Origin: Hyphodiscus hymeniophilus
Lineage: Eukaryota > Ascomycota > Leotiomycetes > Helotiales > Hyphodiscaceae
Length of the DNA: 64,000 bases
NCBI GenBank assembly: GCA_016508695.1
Contig: VNKQ01000002.1
Span: forward strand, 1,674,001-1,738,000
Reading direction: 5' to 3'
Part shown: positions 1 through 11,209 of the stretch, in pieces
How positions within the stretch are numbered: position 1 is the first letter of the stretch
Layout: every line of letters starts with the position of its first letter
Notes under the pieces: generated by a model
What the model was told of the DNA's origin: nothing
The model's input: only the letters and a program-made list of their open reading frames with translations
Databases searched by the model: none
Translations under genes and position numbers: made by a program

Positions 1-3000
1 AAGTACCTTGTCTCTAATTTATTACCCACCTGTCACCGGCGAAGGTTCATGCACCGCCGCCGCACAAGCCCAATGGGCACACAGGGGAGTGAGTCCGCGA
101 ACGACGTCCGGACTCTGCAAATTTGACTGTTTTAAGGGCTACGAAGTACAGAACACAACGAACAAATGAGTATTTCGGACAAAACTCCAGTTCTAGTGAT
201 CTCATCCTTTGCAGGGGAATTCCCAACACGACCGGCTGCATGTCTCTTGCAGTTTCCTGTACGTACTCGGCGCTTCTCGAACACCTGGGCTGTTCCCAGC
301 CACAAGGGTCGTTTGCGGGAAGCCAGATTGGCTTGATGAGAAGTCCAGCCTTGCCCGGTCAGAAAGTTCATGGATGTTCATTACATTACTATTTCTAGTC
401 CGAGCTGATCTACGGCGCTGCACCACACTGCATATACCTTGTTCTGCCACCTGTGAGGTCCTCCTATGAGATTTCTCCCTCGGTAACTACGGCTGACGCC
501 ACAGATGAGGAACCAGCCCAGTGTCCAGATCTCCATTTGATTCGATACGAGTACACAACTCACCGCAACACTTGGATTGGTTTTGCAGGACTCAGATGAT
601 TTACACAAGAACAGGGTGCAGCATCCTATGACGGCATGTGTTGGACACTGAGACCTGCATAATGGGCCAGTGGAGGTTACGCCAAAAAGATCATCTCAGA
701 CCAACAACGGTAAAGACTTCCTCCACAAGATCTTTGCACTTCCACATTGGGACTGATCTAGTGATCCCGCAGCTGGCGGCCAACGATAAAAACAACAGAT
801 CCCAGCGAAGGATACTGTAGGCATAAAGCTCATGATCAGATCAAGAGCACAACAATGCGCCTATTGTCCGAAGTCCCACCACTGATTCGCTGAGAGATTA
901 CCACTATGCGTTGAAATACTTGAGTTCGCAAGACCCCCGCCATAGCTGGAGGGGAAAAGCGCCATAGAAAGTTAATACGGGCTCACATCCCTGAAACTGA
1001 CTTCCCCAACTTGCCGTACGCCGAAGCAAGCTAACAGCTGGTAAATGACGCCGTTGGATCTAAAATGACTAAACCAAACCATCCTTCAGGCATTCATTCA
1101 TGTCGCTCATTTGGTAAATCCCGCATCTAACAACGCCACCTTGTGCTACGGCCCACGCCTTTAGTCCAGGACCCGGTGATGGTTATCTCTTTTGTTTAGC
1201 AGAAACTTTTCTGCTTGTAATGGGCTGGATCCCAGGATCTTGCCTCTTTTCTCCTTTCGCTGTTTTTCCTGTCATGTATTTCCATGGTTTCGGACTTATC
1301 CCGGCCATATAAAAACTCCTGTCCAACAAGATTGTCTATCAACCAACAAATAAGTTTCTGTGAATGCAGTTGCAGTATAAAAACTAACTCCTCAAAAGCT
1401 CTATGCGTCACCTCGATCGACGCCTACGGAGGTACAGCGCGCCTCTGCGCAACAGCCCTTGCCAATAGTTTGTCTAATTTTGAATCCGGGTACGATGGCC
1501 CAGTGGACAGGGCGTCAGGGCAATCTATGGGCAAGGACATGCGCGCAACGAACTAAGCTCCATCAGGCATTATTGATCCAACATCAACCACGCTGGCTTC
1601 GACCTCATTCATGCATGCCATACCTTTGATAGCCATCAAAAAAGAGGGACTGGTGGACGGGGATCACCGAGCTTGACTTTCATGTCACGTTGGGGAGGAT
1701 GAGTCAGGCGAACTGATTTGTGTATCCCAACGGTACTCGTATGAGTAGATGATACAATGCTATAATGAAGACAGTACCGGTAGACGGGCTTCACGAGCAC
1801 GGGATGAAACGCTACTTCTGCTCGCATAGGAAGTATCCGAGGACGGAATCGAGGACACGGACGGTCCCTTTGCAGGCGAAGCAGGACAGGATACTATTCC
1901 AATCCACAGGGAGGAAGTGCTCCGTACTGGAAAATATGTAGCCTGTCTGATCCTTGATACGAGCACAATTCCTGTCAATCTCCGGTTGAGATTGACGCAG
2001 AATGCTCTAGGAAGGGTTTAGTTGATAGCTTGACCTTGATGAGGCATTGAGGGGGTCCATCGTGCGGGAGACACTATCGAATCCTTGGTTCCAGGTGGTT
2101 TGATAAGCCGATAGTATTACCGGTTGAGGCCCTTCCCTGCCTCGCCTCTGGTGCGGTCCCCCTGAGTCCCGTCCCCTCTCCCCGCTCTGTACGTTGCATA
2201 TATGAGAATCATAATATAGGCGGTTATTATGCACGGCGCACCGCGCATGGGACTTGGTCCCTGAAGCCTCGTGGCTCTTGGCTCGCGGTATCGTCATCTA
2301 CTCGCTAATCCACCTTTCGTAGAGTGGTAGAATACCTCCATCATAGAGTAATAGAGCAATAGAGTAGTGCTTATTCCAAGATCGCATCTAATCTCAATGC
2401 TTTCATCCCCTGCTCACCTTTCGCAACGAATTCGAACAACCCTGACCTTGACTCTCCTTGAACCAAGCCAGCGTCGGCTGCCAAGGTATTGCCCTAATCT
2501 GCTGCAATTACCTCGGTGGGACCGTTGGGAAAACCCTTCACCGGTGAGGCATCACCCTGATCTGTGCTGATAGTGATTCTTACTTCCAGACTCTCGGCTC
2601 TCGAAGGCCGCTGGCGTCTATCATTCATCACCTTCCTTTCTGGACTGCTTTTTGCGTTTTGCTTCCTGCGTCATCTGTCACCAGCCATCCTTCGCTCCCA
2701 TCCAGGAAAAGAATCCCCGGGCCTTGCAGTAGCCCATGCTGCCCTCCCGCTGTATCCTTACCACCTTTTCTTTTTTCCAACGATTGTCGCGGGTCTCGAC
2801 AAAAACAAGTGTGGCGCACGGTAGAGCAGGAACTTGCGCACGTTACATCCCAGCCGAGATCCGTAACTCTTCTCCATTCGAAATGAACCTCGTAAAAGGT
2901 TCTCCGGTACGCAGACGAGTGTGAAGCTACGCAGAAATATGCCGGTCTTGGCTCCCCACAGTAGCACTTGCTTCCGTATCAAAATACCGGCTATTAATAT

Positions 3001-6000
3001 GCTGCCGATGTGTCCACAATATAGGTAGGAAGATGAGCCCGGACAGAACAGCGGTTAAGCAGCACGTTGCTCGTTTCCCGATGGGGGGAACATGAGCCCC
3101 TGAAGTATGAATGCGTTCAACCGCACTGGTAGATATTTTGAGAAATTGAAATTGAAAAATTGAGAGAAGTTGTGGATTTTTCCAGTAGGGAAGCGACGCC
3201 GAAATCAAATGGCAGGGTTTGAGCTCTCCCTCGTTCAGCAGAAGGCATGAAAATGCTTTCATTTCGTTCGGAGAAAATAAAGTTCAGGAGCCCTCTCATC
3301 GCCAATTTGGCCAAATTATCCCAATGAAAGGTATCTGTGCGCAAATTCATGCACTAATATACTCGAGTACGGAGAATGCTACCTGAGGTCTGGTAGGACC
3401 TCACAATACGACATCACGTGAAACATCGATACGCAGTTCACGGTCCAATACGTTGGATGTTTGAAAAGTGACGGTTATATATTCTACGCCCATTCATACC
3501 TCGGTGACGCCCCATCACTCGGCTTCCATTCACGCATCCATCCCTTTTTGGATGAGATGTCTTTTTCTATATCTGCGGGTGCGTCTCAGAGCCTCAAAAT
3601 ATGGGCGGCTGTCCTGCTGCTATCCGCCAATCTGGTTCAGAACAAAGCGCAGGCGGCGTGCTTGTAGATCTCTTGCAGAACCGCCATGGTAGCGAGTGGG
3701 GGAGGGTTCACAACGGACCAGCGATCATCTGAGAGCATGATGGCATGATGTTACTTGGGCCTAGCGTGCCCGTCCACCCCTTGATCTTAACACAGTAACC
3801 TGGCTGATATCCGATGACACGAGATATGCGACATCAAAGCGCAAAAGGATGTTCAATTTTACGTTATATGCGTCTTCGTACTTCAGGTAGAGAAGGGCTG
3901 GGCGGGGCTGAGAGATCCAACTATTAGAGCGTTGGGCATCGAAGCTATCGACAAGGCTTGAGAAGTGTCTTAATCGATGTTACAGTACCTTCACTGCTGA
4001 GTGCTGGGGCGGCGCTTTCTCGTCTCATTGCGGAGTTGATGTCTCGGCTGCGGCAAAGGAGCGTTGCACTATCGATTTGAGTTCGTTAGAAGGCTGCACT
4101 ATTGTACTTCACACTTCGAAACGAGCCCCTCTGGATACCTTATTCCAGCAGAGATCTAACCGCGAGATCGAATACGGAGTATTGCCACGGGCGTACGCCT
4201 CACTGCCTTTATATCCGCGTCAGCCTCGCATTCCACCATAAGCTGCACGAGGCTGATATCCTGCATTATTACATTCGGGAATAGCTTTGAAGTTGACTAG
4301 AAGGCAAGAGCCGTGAGATGACTTTTGTTCTCTCTTTATTTGTTTGCCTAGTTTCGGCTTCTTAATGAGGCGAGTCGGAAACTATCTCACTGACATTGCG
4401 GAAGGTTTCTTATCTTGCTTGCTAAGACTTGACATTATCCTCCGAGTCCGGCACGATTGATCAGATCACGTCCATCCACTGTTGACTACCGGTTCGGGAA
4501 ATTTCCTGAGGACGATAGTTCGTACGTAAAGAACAAATTCTCCTTCCGAACATGCAGTGGGCGAGTGAGTGGCCTGGGCCCGATGTCCGATTTCCGACAT
4601 GCCACTAACTATACATACAATTTATGGCCTTTCCTTCGTAGTATCTATTATTTCTAATCAAGTTTATTACGAAGGTATCTGAGTTTCCGCGTCCGAACTA
4701 TTACCCTTCAACGATGAATCTAATAGAGCTCACATCTTCAAGGCGTCTGATATGTGTTCCTAGACGTTATCGGAGGGAGGACGTCGCCACCGCTGCCTCA
4801 GGTAAAGTGCCAAACCGTACTTCAATCTAGATTCTAAGTAGCTGGCAGCTGTTAGGGAGCTACGAGCTGCTTACCATGCCGCTGATATACCGTTGGCCCA
4901 TGAATGTGGTTTTAGCTACAGGGCGCCTCTTCGGCTTCGTGCTGGCCGTCATCTGGTGCGACTGGGTGCTGCAGTAGCTACAGGAGGCCAGTCAGACTCA
5001 GGACTCAGGTCCGGTACTCAATGTGGGACATGAATTCGTGTGATTACGGTCAGTAGCACTCTTAGTTCGTTACAATAACTTCTCTTCATGTCTTGTTTGT
5101 AACTTTGACCTACGTAAAGTCTTCTATCCGAATGGAATCCATTGGACATCGTCGGGGTAACTTATTTCGCTGCATGTTATGCCAAATGCGTGGTCCGTTA
5201 ACAAAACGAACAATGGTTAGCTTTTCTGGTGGAGAACCTTATAGTCTTTCGGGAGCGATATGTGACTTGTACATGACCTGTTATGTTCCATAGTCAGGCA
5301 CCGAGATGCAACTTGCGAAGGGTGCGAGGCTCTGGCAGAAATCTGTGACATCAATTCGATGCCCGGACTCAGTCCCACAAATACAACCACCAACTACTCC
5401 TAGAAAAAATGGTTCCATCAGAGGAAAGGACAATTTGAGCAATTGAAACAGTCTATTGACAATTATGCTCTCACAGGCTTCACTAAAAATGATGTCTGGC
5501 AGCAGAAAGAAACAGCTACGATACTCCCCTTACCTGATTTTGCATCGCTGCTACTGCCGGTTCTCGTCTACTCAACCGGCATCGAAGAAAGCAAGGCAAC
5601 CAGGGTACGCAACGAGATAGAGAAATTGCCAGTACTGCTGCCTCTGTGTAGATTGACTCTCGTGTCACATTCAACGAAGATTCTCAAACCATCGACGCTC
5701 GTTCATCACGCGTGTCTCACCACGAGTACCTATAAATTTGCACTGGATTCAGACTTCTCATCTCATCTTGCAGGAAGACTCTCCGTGCCGTACCCCCAAC
5801 GAGGCACACATACTAGAGAGTCTTCCTGCAGACGCGCAGGTATGCGCTTGGCGATCTAACCTTTCGTTGACTCAGCCTAGCATCAATCACCAGCATTGGT
5901 ATCCCACCGCCAGCCGCGACCGTCTGAAATAAATCATAACGGATGCAGAGCCGTTACCAATGAAAAACCAAGGATGACGTTACACCTCCAAAGCAGCTAA

Positions 6001-7222
6001 ATCAATGAAGTGACACGACTCTCGGCTTGATCCGAAATTGAGTGCTCTGCCACAGGGCAGCGTGAGACCATGATTCGATTCAAATGGACAACTCCGATAG
6101 GTTGGTCTACTCCGACGTGACAGTGTCTTGAAAACCATGCTCAAGCATGGGAACTATCGGAATCGCATGGCGTGGTGCTCAGAGGTCATTCAATTTAGTT
6201 TAGGATCGGATGTAGACTCTCAAACTAACGCAATGACGTGACAAAAGCTTGTCGGACTCGTTCATTTCTATCGTCGCATCTCGATATGGAACTAGCTTAT
6301 TGCAGTGTTGAATCTATCGAGGGCGGAAGCCATGGCCGGGATGGGGGTGCTGAGCATGATCCAGTTCCGAGGCTCGATTGCATGACACGTTTGAGCGATT
6401 GTGGTCGGCTTCGACAAATGAGGTCCGCACAACATCATATCATGCTGTGTACCTGAACGGCTGGGCTCGAAACGCAAAACAATTTGAGGAACTCAGCGTT
6501 TCACTGCATTTATTCTTCTTAACAACAATCGCAAGCAACGCACCAAGGAATCGATCCATACCAAAAACTGCGCCTCACGTCCTAATCAAACTCTAGACGA
6601 TGACCTAGCGCATGCAAATGCAAGCAGGTGAGCACTCGATCACCCATGCAAGAATACATGGTACATGCCCGATCTTGCCCATCCTTCCTTTGCAGCATTG
6701 CATGCATACCAGAACCCTCCGAGGATGACCCCTCCAGTTCGTCCGCTCGTTCGTCCTCAGCAACGAAATAACGCTCACGAATGAAATGCGATGATGCCAT
6801 GTAGTGTAACCATCACCTCGCCGACCAACAGATTCACCACCTGCCCTCTGTACTCGAGCCTTCAGACCACTTTCGGACGATAGCGCAACAGCTTGTGAAC
6901 CATGGCTTGCTTGCGAAATCATGAACTCTCCGACAATGCACAGGCTGTCTCGGTGGATGTGAATGGTGTTTCATATGGTTCGCACCAGTATAATTGCGGA
7001 TGGATAACGGAGCAACCGGAAAAAAGGCAAAAAACGGAATGTGACCATGTGGTGATTTTGGAACACACTTTGATAAACGATCATTTCAAATTCAACGCCG
7101 TGCACCTAGCTCCCGAAGGTCCTCCTTTACTAGACCTTTGCCATACAAGAAGTCATAGGATATGAGATAATTGCGATGCGAGCGATGGATCTCGAAACTT
7201 TGATGATGCCTATGAATCCATT
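1..7222. other. Gene-poor stretch without a supportable gene
   Basis: Base composition is ordinary and clearly different from the AT-rich block at the right end. Open frames here are short (138 codons at most, 5443-5859 plus), overlap one another on both strands, and carry no motif I recognise. I could not join any of them through introns with matching splice sites and branch points into a longer protein. I saw no LTR, terminal inverted repeat, tRNA or rRNA signature. It may be intergenic DNA, old decayed sequence, or hold a lineage-specific or non-coding gene that cannot be recognised by eye. Confidence 0.5.
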
Positions 7223-10200
7223 TCAAAGTTGACTCTCAATACCTGCAAAGCTTTCCTCGCCGCGCCAGTGAGCTTCAGGCCAAACGTATCGCATGGCCTC
7301 CCAAATATGCCTTGAGCATATAAGTCAGTCTGTATTATATGGTTCGTGTGGAAGATTGCTTACCGAACGTGGATGATCTCCAAACCATCCTTAACCTCTT
7401 GTGGAAGGTCCTTTACGCTAAGGATTGTTAATAATTGGAAAAGACTGGCTAGGCAATGTCTTACTCCTTTCTGTTCTGGGCAGGGAGGAGCACAGTTTTC
7501 ACTCCCGCTCGGAGTGCTCCGATGAGTTTCTCCTTAATGCCTCCGACGGCGGTAACTCGACCACGGAGACTAATTTCACCCTACTTTGTTTCAACAACGT
7601 TCAACAGTGACGGATACCAGCTTGCACTTACCGTCATAGCCATTGTGGGAGGCACAGCCTTCCCTGAGAACAAAGAGATCAGCGCAATTGTATGTGCCAT
7701 GCCAGCACTTGGTCCATCCTATGCTCATGTTAGTACTTGAATATAGCCAATAGAATATTGCGCACCTTGGGAATTGCTCCTGAAGGACAGTGTACATGAA
7801 TACTACGTTTCTTCATGATATTCTCCGAAAGGTCGTCCGTCAGACCCAGCTCATATGCATGAGCCTTGACCCAACTCAGTGCTACCTCCACACTTTCTTT
7901 CAAAACGTCGCCGAGCTTGCCTGTAAGCTGCACACTGCCGCTACCCGGCATATCAGCGACTTCTATAAAAAGTATGCTTCCGTTGCCACCTGAGCTGTAG
8001 GCCACAAGACCCGTTACAATGCCAGGCCTCGAAGTTTTCTCAGCGATCTCCTCGTCATATTTTTCAATTCCTAAAATATCTTCGACGTCTTCCACGGACA
8101 GTTGCGGCTTGTATTTCTTGACATCCCCGGAATCTTTGGCTTCCGCATATTCTACAGCCTTTGCACGGCATACAGAACCAATCTCTCGCTCTAAGTTTCG
8201 GACGCCTGATTCGCGGGTATAAGATTCAATTATTTTGGACACAACATGTTGGTTAAACTCGACCTGACCGTCTCCGAGTCCGTCTATGATCTATTAGCAA
8301 ACATTATTCTCCTCTAGATCGTGGCGTGATCATCACTTACTCGTACGAATTTGCTTGGGTATCAAGTGTTGTAGTGCGATATGTCGCTTTTCAAGAGTGG
8401 TATATCCGGACAAGTAAATAGTCTCCATTCGATCGAGGAGCGGCGGATTGATTGTGTCAAGGCTATTTGCAGTTGCGATGAAAATTATCTTGCTCAGATC
8501 AATCGGAATGTTGACATAATGATCTGTGAATGTATGATTTTGTTCCGGATCAAGAACTTCGAGCATAGCAGCCGAGGGATCGCCATGAAAGTTTGAAGTA
8601 CTGCAGATCAGGTCAGAAAGAGTTTGGTTTTTGAAGCCATCAGGGCTGCCTACCCAACTTTGTCAAGTTCGTCAAGGAGGAACACAGGGTTTGCAACCCC
8701 AACTTTCTTGAGTCCATTCACAATCAACCCAGGCATTGCCGCCACATACGTTCGGCGATGACCTCTAATCTCCGCCTCATCTCGCACTATCACCCATTGT
8801 TAGCATGTGTGTCTGCCAAAAGTTTAGAAGGAGCTGCTAAGGATTTGAGGCTGTCCAGGATCACCAGCGTAGCGCCTATCTTAGGAGCTCGGGTCCTCAG
8901 CTCCGGAGGTATATGAAAAATGCCAAATTAGAGTCTAAGTAAGACGTACCGCCTCCAAGGGATATGCGATGAAACTTCCGTCCCAGTGCCGTTGCCACCG
9001 ACTTTGCCAAGCTAGTCTTCCCAACACCAGGAGGTCCAACAAGCAGTAGAATGGGAGACTTGTCGATCATTCGCTTGCTCTTTAGGATCTCCACCTTCGC
9101 CAATGCCTTTTCCTCTTCTGCTTTCACAATCTGAGCATTGACATCCTCATTGATTTGTTGTTTGAGTTTGAGAACAGCCAAGTACTCAAGTAGCCGCTTC
9201 TTGACTTTCTCTAGACCATAATGATCATCGTCGAGCTGCTTCCGGGCTCTGCTCAGTGTGTCTGCTCCCAAATGATCCTCTGTCACGGTAGACCAAGGGA
9301 TCTCGGCCAGATTCTCCAAATAGTTCCTAGTGACTTGATACTCGGCCTGAGCAGGGGACATCTTCTTTAGTCGTCTCAGCTCTCGATCGGCAACCTTGGC
9401 CGCTTCTGTAGTCAACTTGGCAGCGTCAAGTTTCTTCTTCAATTCCTCCATCTCATTAGGCTCCTGCTCGTCCTCTGGGTCTCCCATTCCAGGAAGCATG
9501 CCCGCCATACCCGGCCGCCTTGAACGCTGACCATTCACCCTGTTCATTTGATCAAGGTCGATATTTTGGGGAATGGAAGGGCTTGTAAAAGTCGTAATGC
9601 TGACGTTGTTCTTAATGTTTCCGACCTGCCGTTGCAGCAATGCGATGGCTTTTTCGAGTCGGTCCTTAACTTCCAGTGCAGCCAAGACCTCTAGCTTTTC
9701 CTCCAAAGAAGCTTCAACAATATTGACCATAAAATCTGCAAGTAATCCCGCATCTTGCAATCCTTTCTTCGCGATGTATAATTCTCTTATTAATCTATTA
9801 GCAGGTGTACTTGCTGAGACTTTAGATGAAGCTCTAGAGTTGTGCAGCTATCTTAGAAGCGGTGCTGCGTAGGAGCTCTTCAGGAACGCGGATAAGCATT
9901 ATCGCTCGTTACCAACCTCTGGAGGCGTTATACAAGAAAGAGGAATATCACAGCATGGGGATAAGACTTACAGACGCCGGGCAAGTATAGGAGACAGGCC
10001 CGCGGTGCCACCACTGCGTGGAAGGAGGGAGGAAAGTCGTAGGAGAGTCAAGAGTTCGCGCGATAGCTGTTTGAGGTGTGCAAAGAGGCCTTGTATGGCA
10101 ATGTTCTCGGGAGATACTGCTTGGGGTTCATTAGCACGGGCCCTAGAACAAGACAGATGTAATATACCCTCATCATATTCATATGTAACCTCCGCCTCGA

Positions 10201-10693
10201 AGAACGGTCGCTCTTGGGTAATTTTATCGATGCGCACTCGAGCAACTCCTTCAACCAGTAAAGCAAACTCTCCGGTGCCTCGTCCCTCGACACCGGATAT
10301 CTTCGCAGCCACCGCATAACCAAATAAATCATTTCGCGTCGCGCTCGCAGGGTTTATGTCAAGTCGTTCTGTTATTTTGGGGGCCTTTTCATCTGCTTCG
10401 ATCATCTTCTGGCCCTTGGGACTTATGAACGGCGAGTTTAGCGGCACACATGCGATGTTGACATTGTCGAGTCGTTGACTTGGGGTTTTCGAAGCCGCGC
10501 GGCTATAAACGTTTGAAAGAAGGGCTGGGATATCTGGTCGATTGCCAGCAACGGGTATTCTCAGGACGATACCTGGCAAGAGAACGGACCCTGGGTAGTA
10601 TGTCAGGGCCGAAACAGCATGAAACGATCCAATGTTCTTCCTACCTTTCGCCAGCGGAATTACAGGCAGTGTAATGGCTTTCACTGAAGCCAT
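7223..10693 (-). CDS. pln: Peroxisomal-type Lon protease (AAA+ Ser-Lys protease), 11 exons, apparent frameshift near the C-terminus
   Basis: ATP-dependent protease that degrades misfolded or oxidised proteins, in fungi in the peroxisome matrix. Exons: 10693-10645, 10590-10168, 10119-9972, 9785-8950, 8786-8654, 8600-8341, 8283-7766, 7718-7632, 7580-7465, 7418-7364, 7310-7223. The N-terminus (LPVIPLAKG, SVLLPG) is a Lon substrate-binding domain with no mitochondrial presequence. Walker A GPPGVGKTS is near residue 457 and Walker B FLLDELD near 519. The catalytic serine is in DGPSAG (about 793) and the lysine in GGIKEK (about 834). Length is about 903 residues, shorter than mitochondrial Lon. The family frame ends in ...ESQL, a variant of the PTS1 signal. 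Introns 1 (54 nt) and 2 (48 nt) are multiples of three without stops; they are called because they interrupt family sequence and have donors, acceptors and branch sites. Exon 10 has one extra base at the GGG run (plus 7380-7382): the exons sum to 3n+1, and the C-terminal 36 or so residues return only if one base is ignored. Introns 3 and 4 (186 and 163 nt) are the least certain. Confidence 0.93.
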
Positions 10694-11209
10694 GATAGGT
10701 TTTCTTATAAAGTGCTCAATTAATAGATATGTGTAAAAGGAGGATGTGCGTAAATCGTGAGTCGTGATGTAGTGTCGTTGACAGAAGGAGGGAGGAGTGG
10801 CGATTGCGGATCATCATTCGCGAATCCTGAGCCTCGGTATACGTCCGTAATCAGAAGACAACCGAAGCCTTGTGACGAGGCTGACAATCCAATTCAATGA
10901 ACCTCACACAAGTTGCAGGAGTTAGAATTGGAGTAGTATTTCAGGTAGCTGGAAATTTTATGTAAATGAACAATACAAAGCATTCAACACCTGGACGATG
11001 TGATGATTCCTGCCTTGTCACATAATAGCCTTCCTTTGATGTGAGTACAGCTGAGTCTTTGAGGAAGAGCGATGTCAAACATGTAGAGGCATATTTATCA
11101 CTTCATGAGCCCTTGAAAGTCAAAGTTCGAGTTGAGCTTCGGGCATGCAACCACATAAATCGTCATACGCCGCCCTCAACATAAACGACTATGCCATTCA
11201 ATATCATAA
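10694..11209. other. Intergenic: Lon promoter side and 3' flank of the MATE gene
   Basis: This is a 516-bp gap between two minus-strand genes. It should hold the Lon promoter and 5'UTR next to 10693 and the 3'UTR of the MATE transporter next to 11210. I recognise no individual regulatory site and no gene. Confidence 0.5.

Noticed and set aside
5443..5859. 138-codon plus-strand frame
   Set aside because: No motif, no supporting splice structure, and overlapping frames of similar quality; could be chance.
9837..9971. Alternative Lon acceptor at CTCTAG giving ARRLASSKVSA
   Set aside because: The frame works, but the downstream acceptor with branch TGCTAAT gives ARRLELYIAKKG, closer to what I know of the family.
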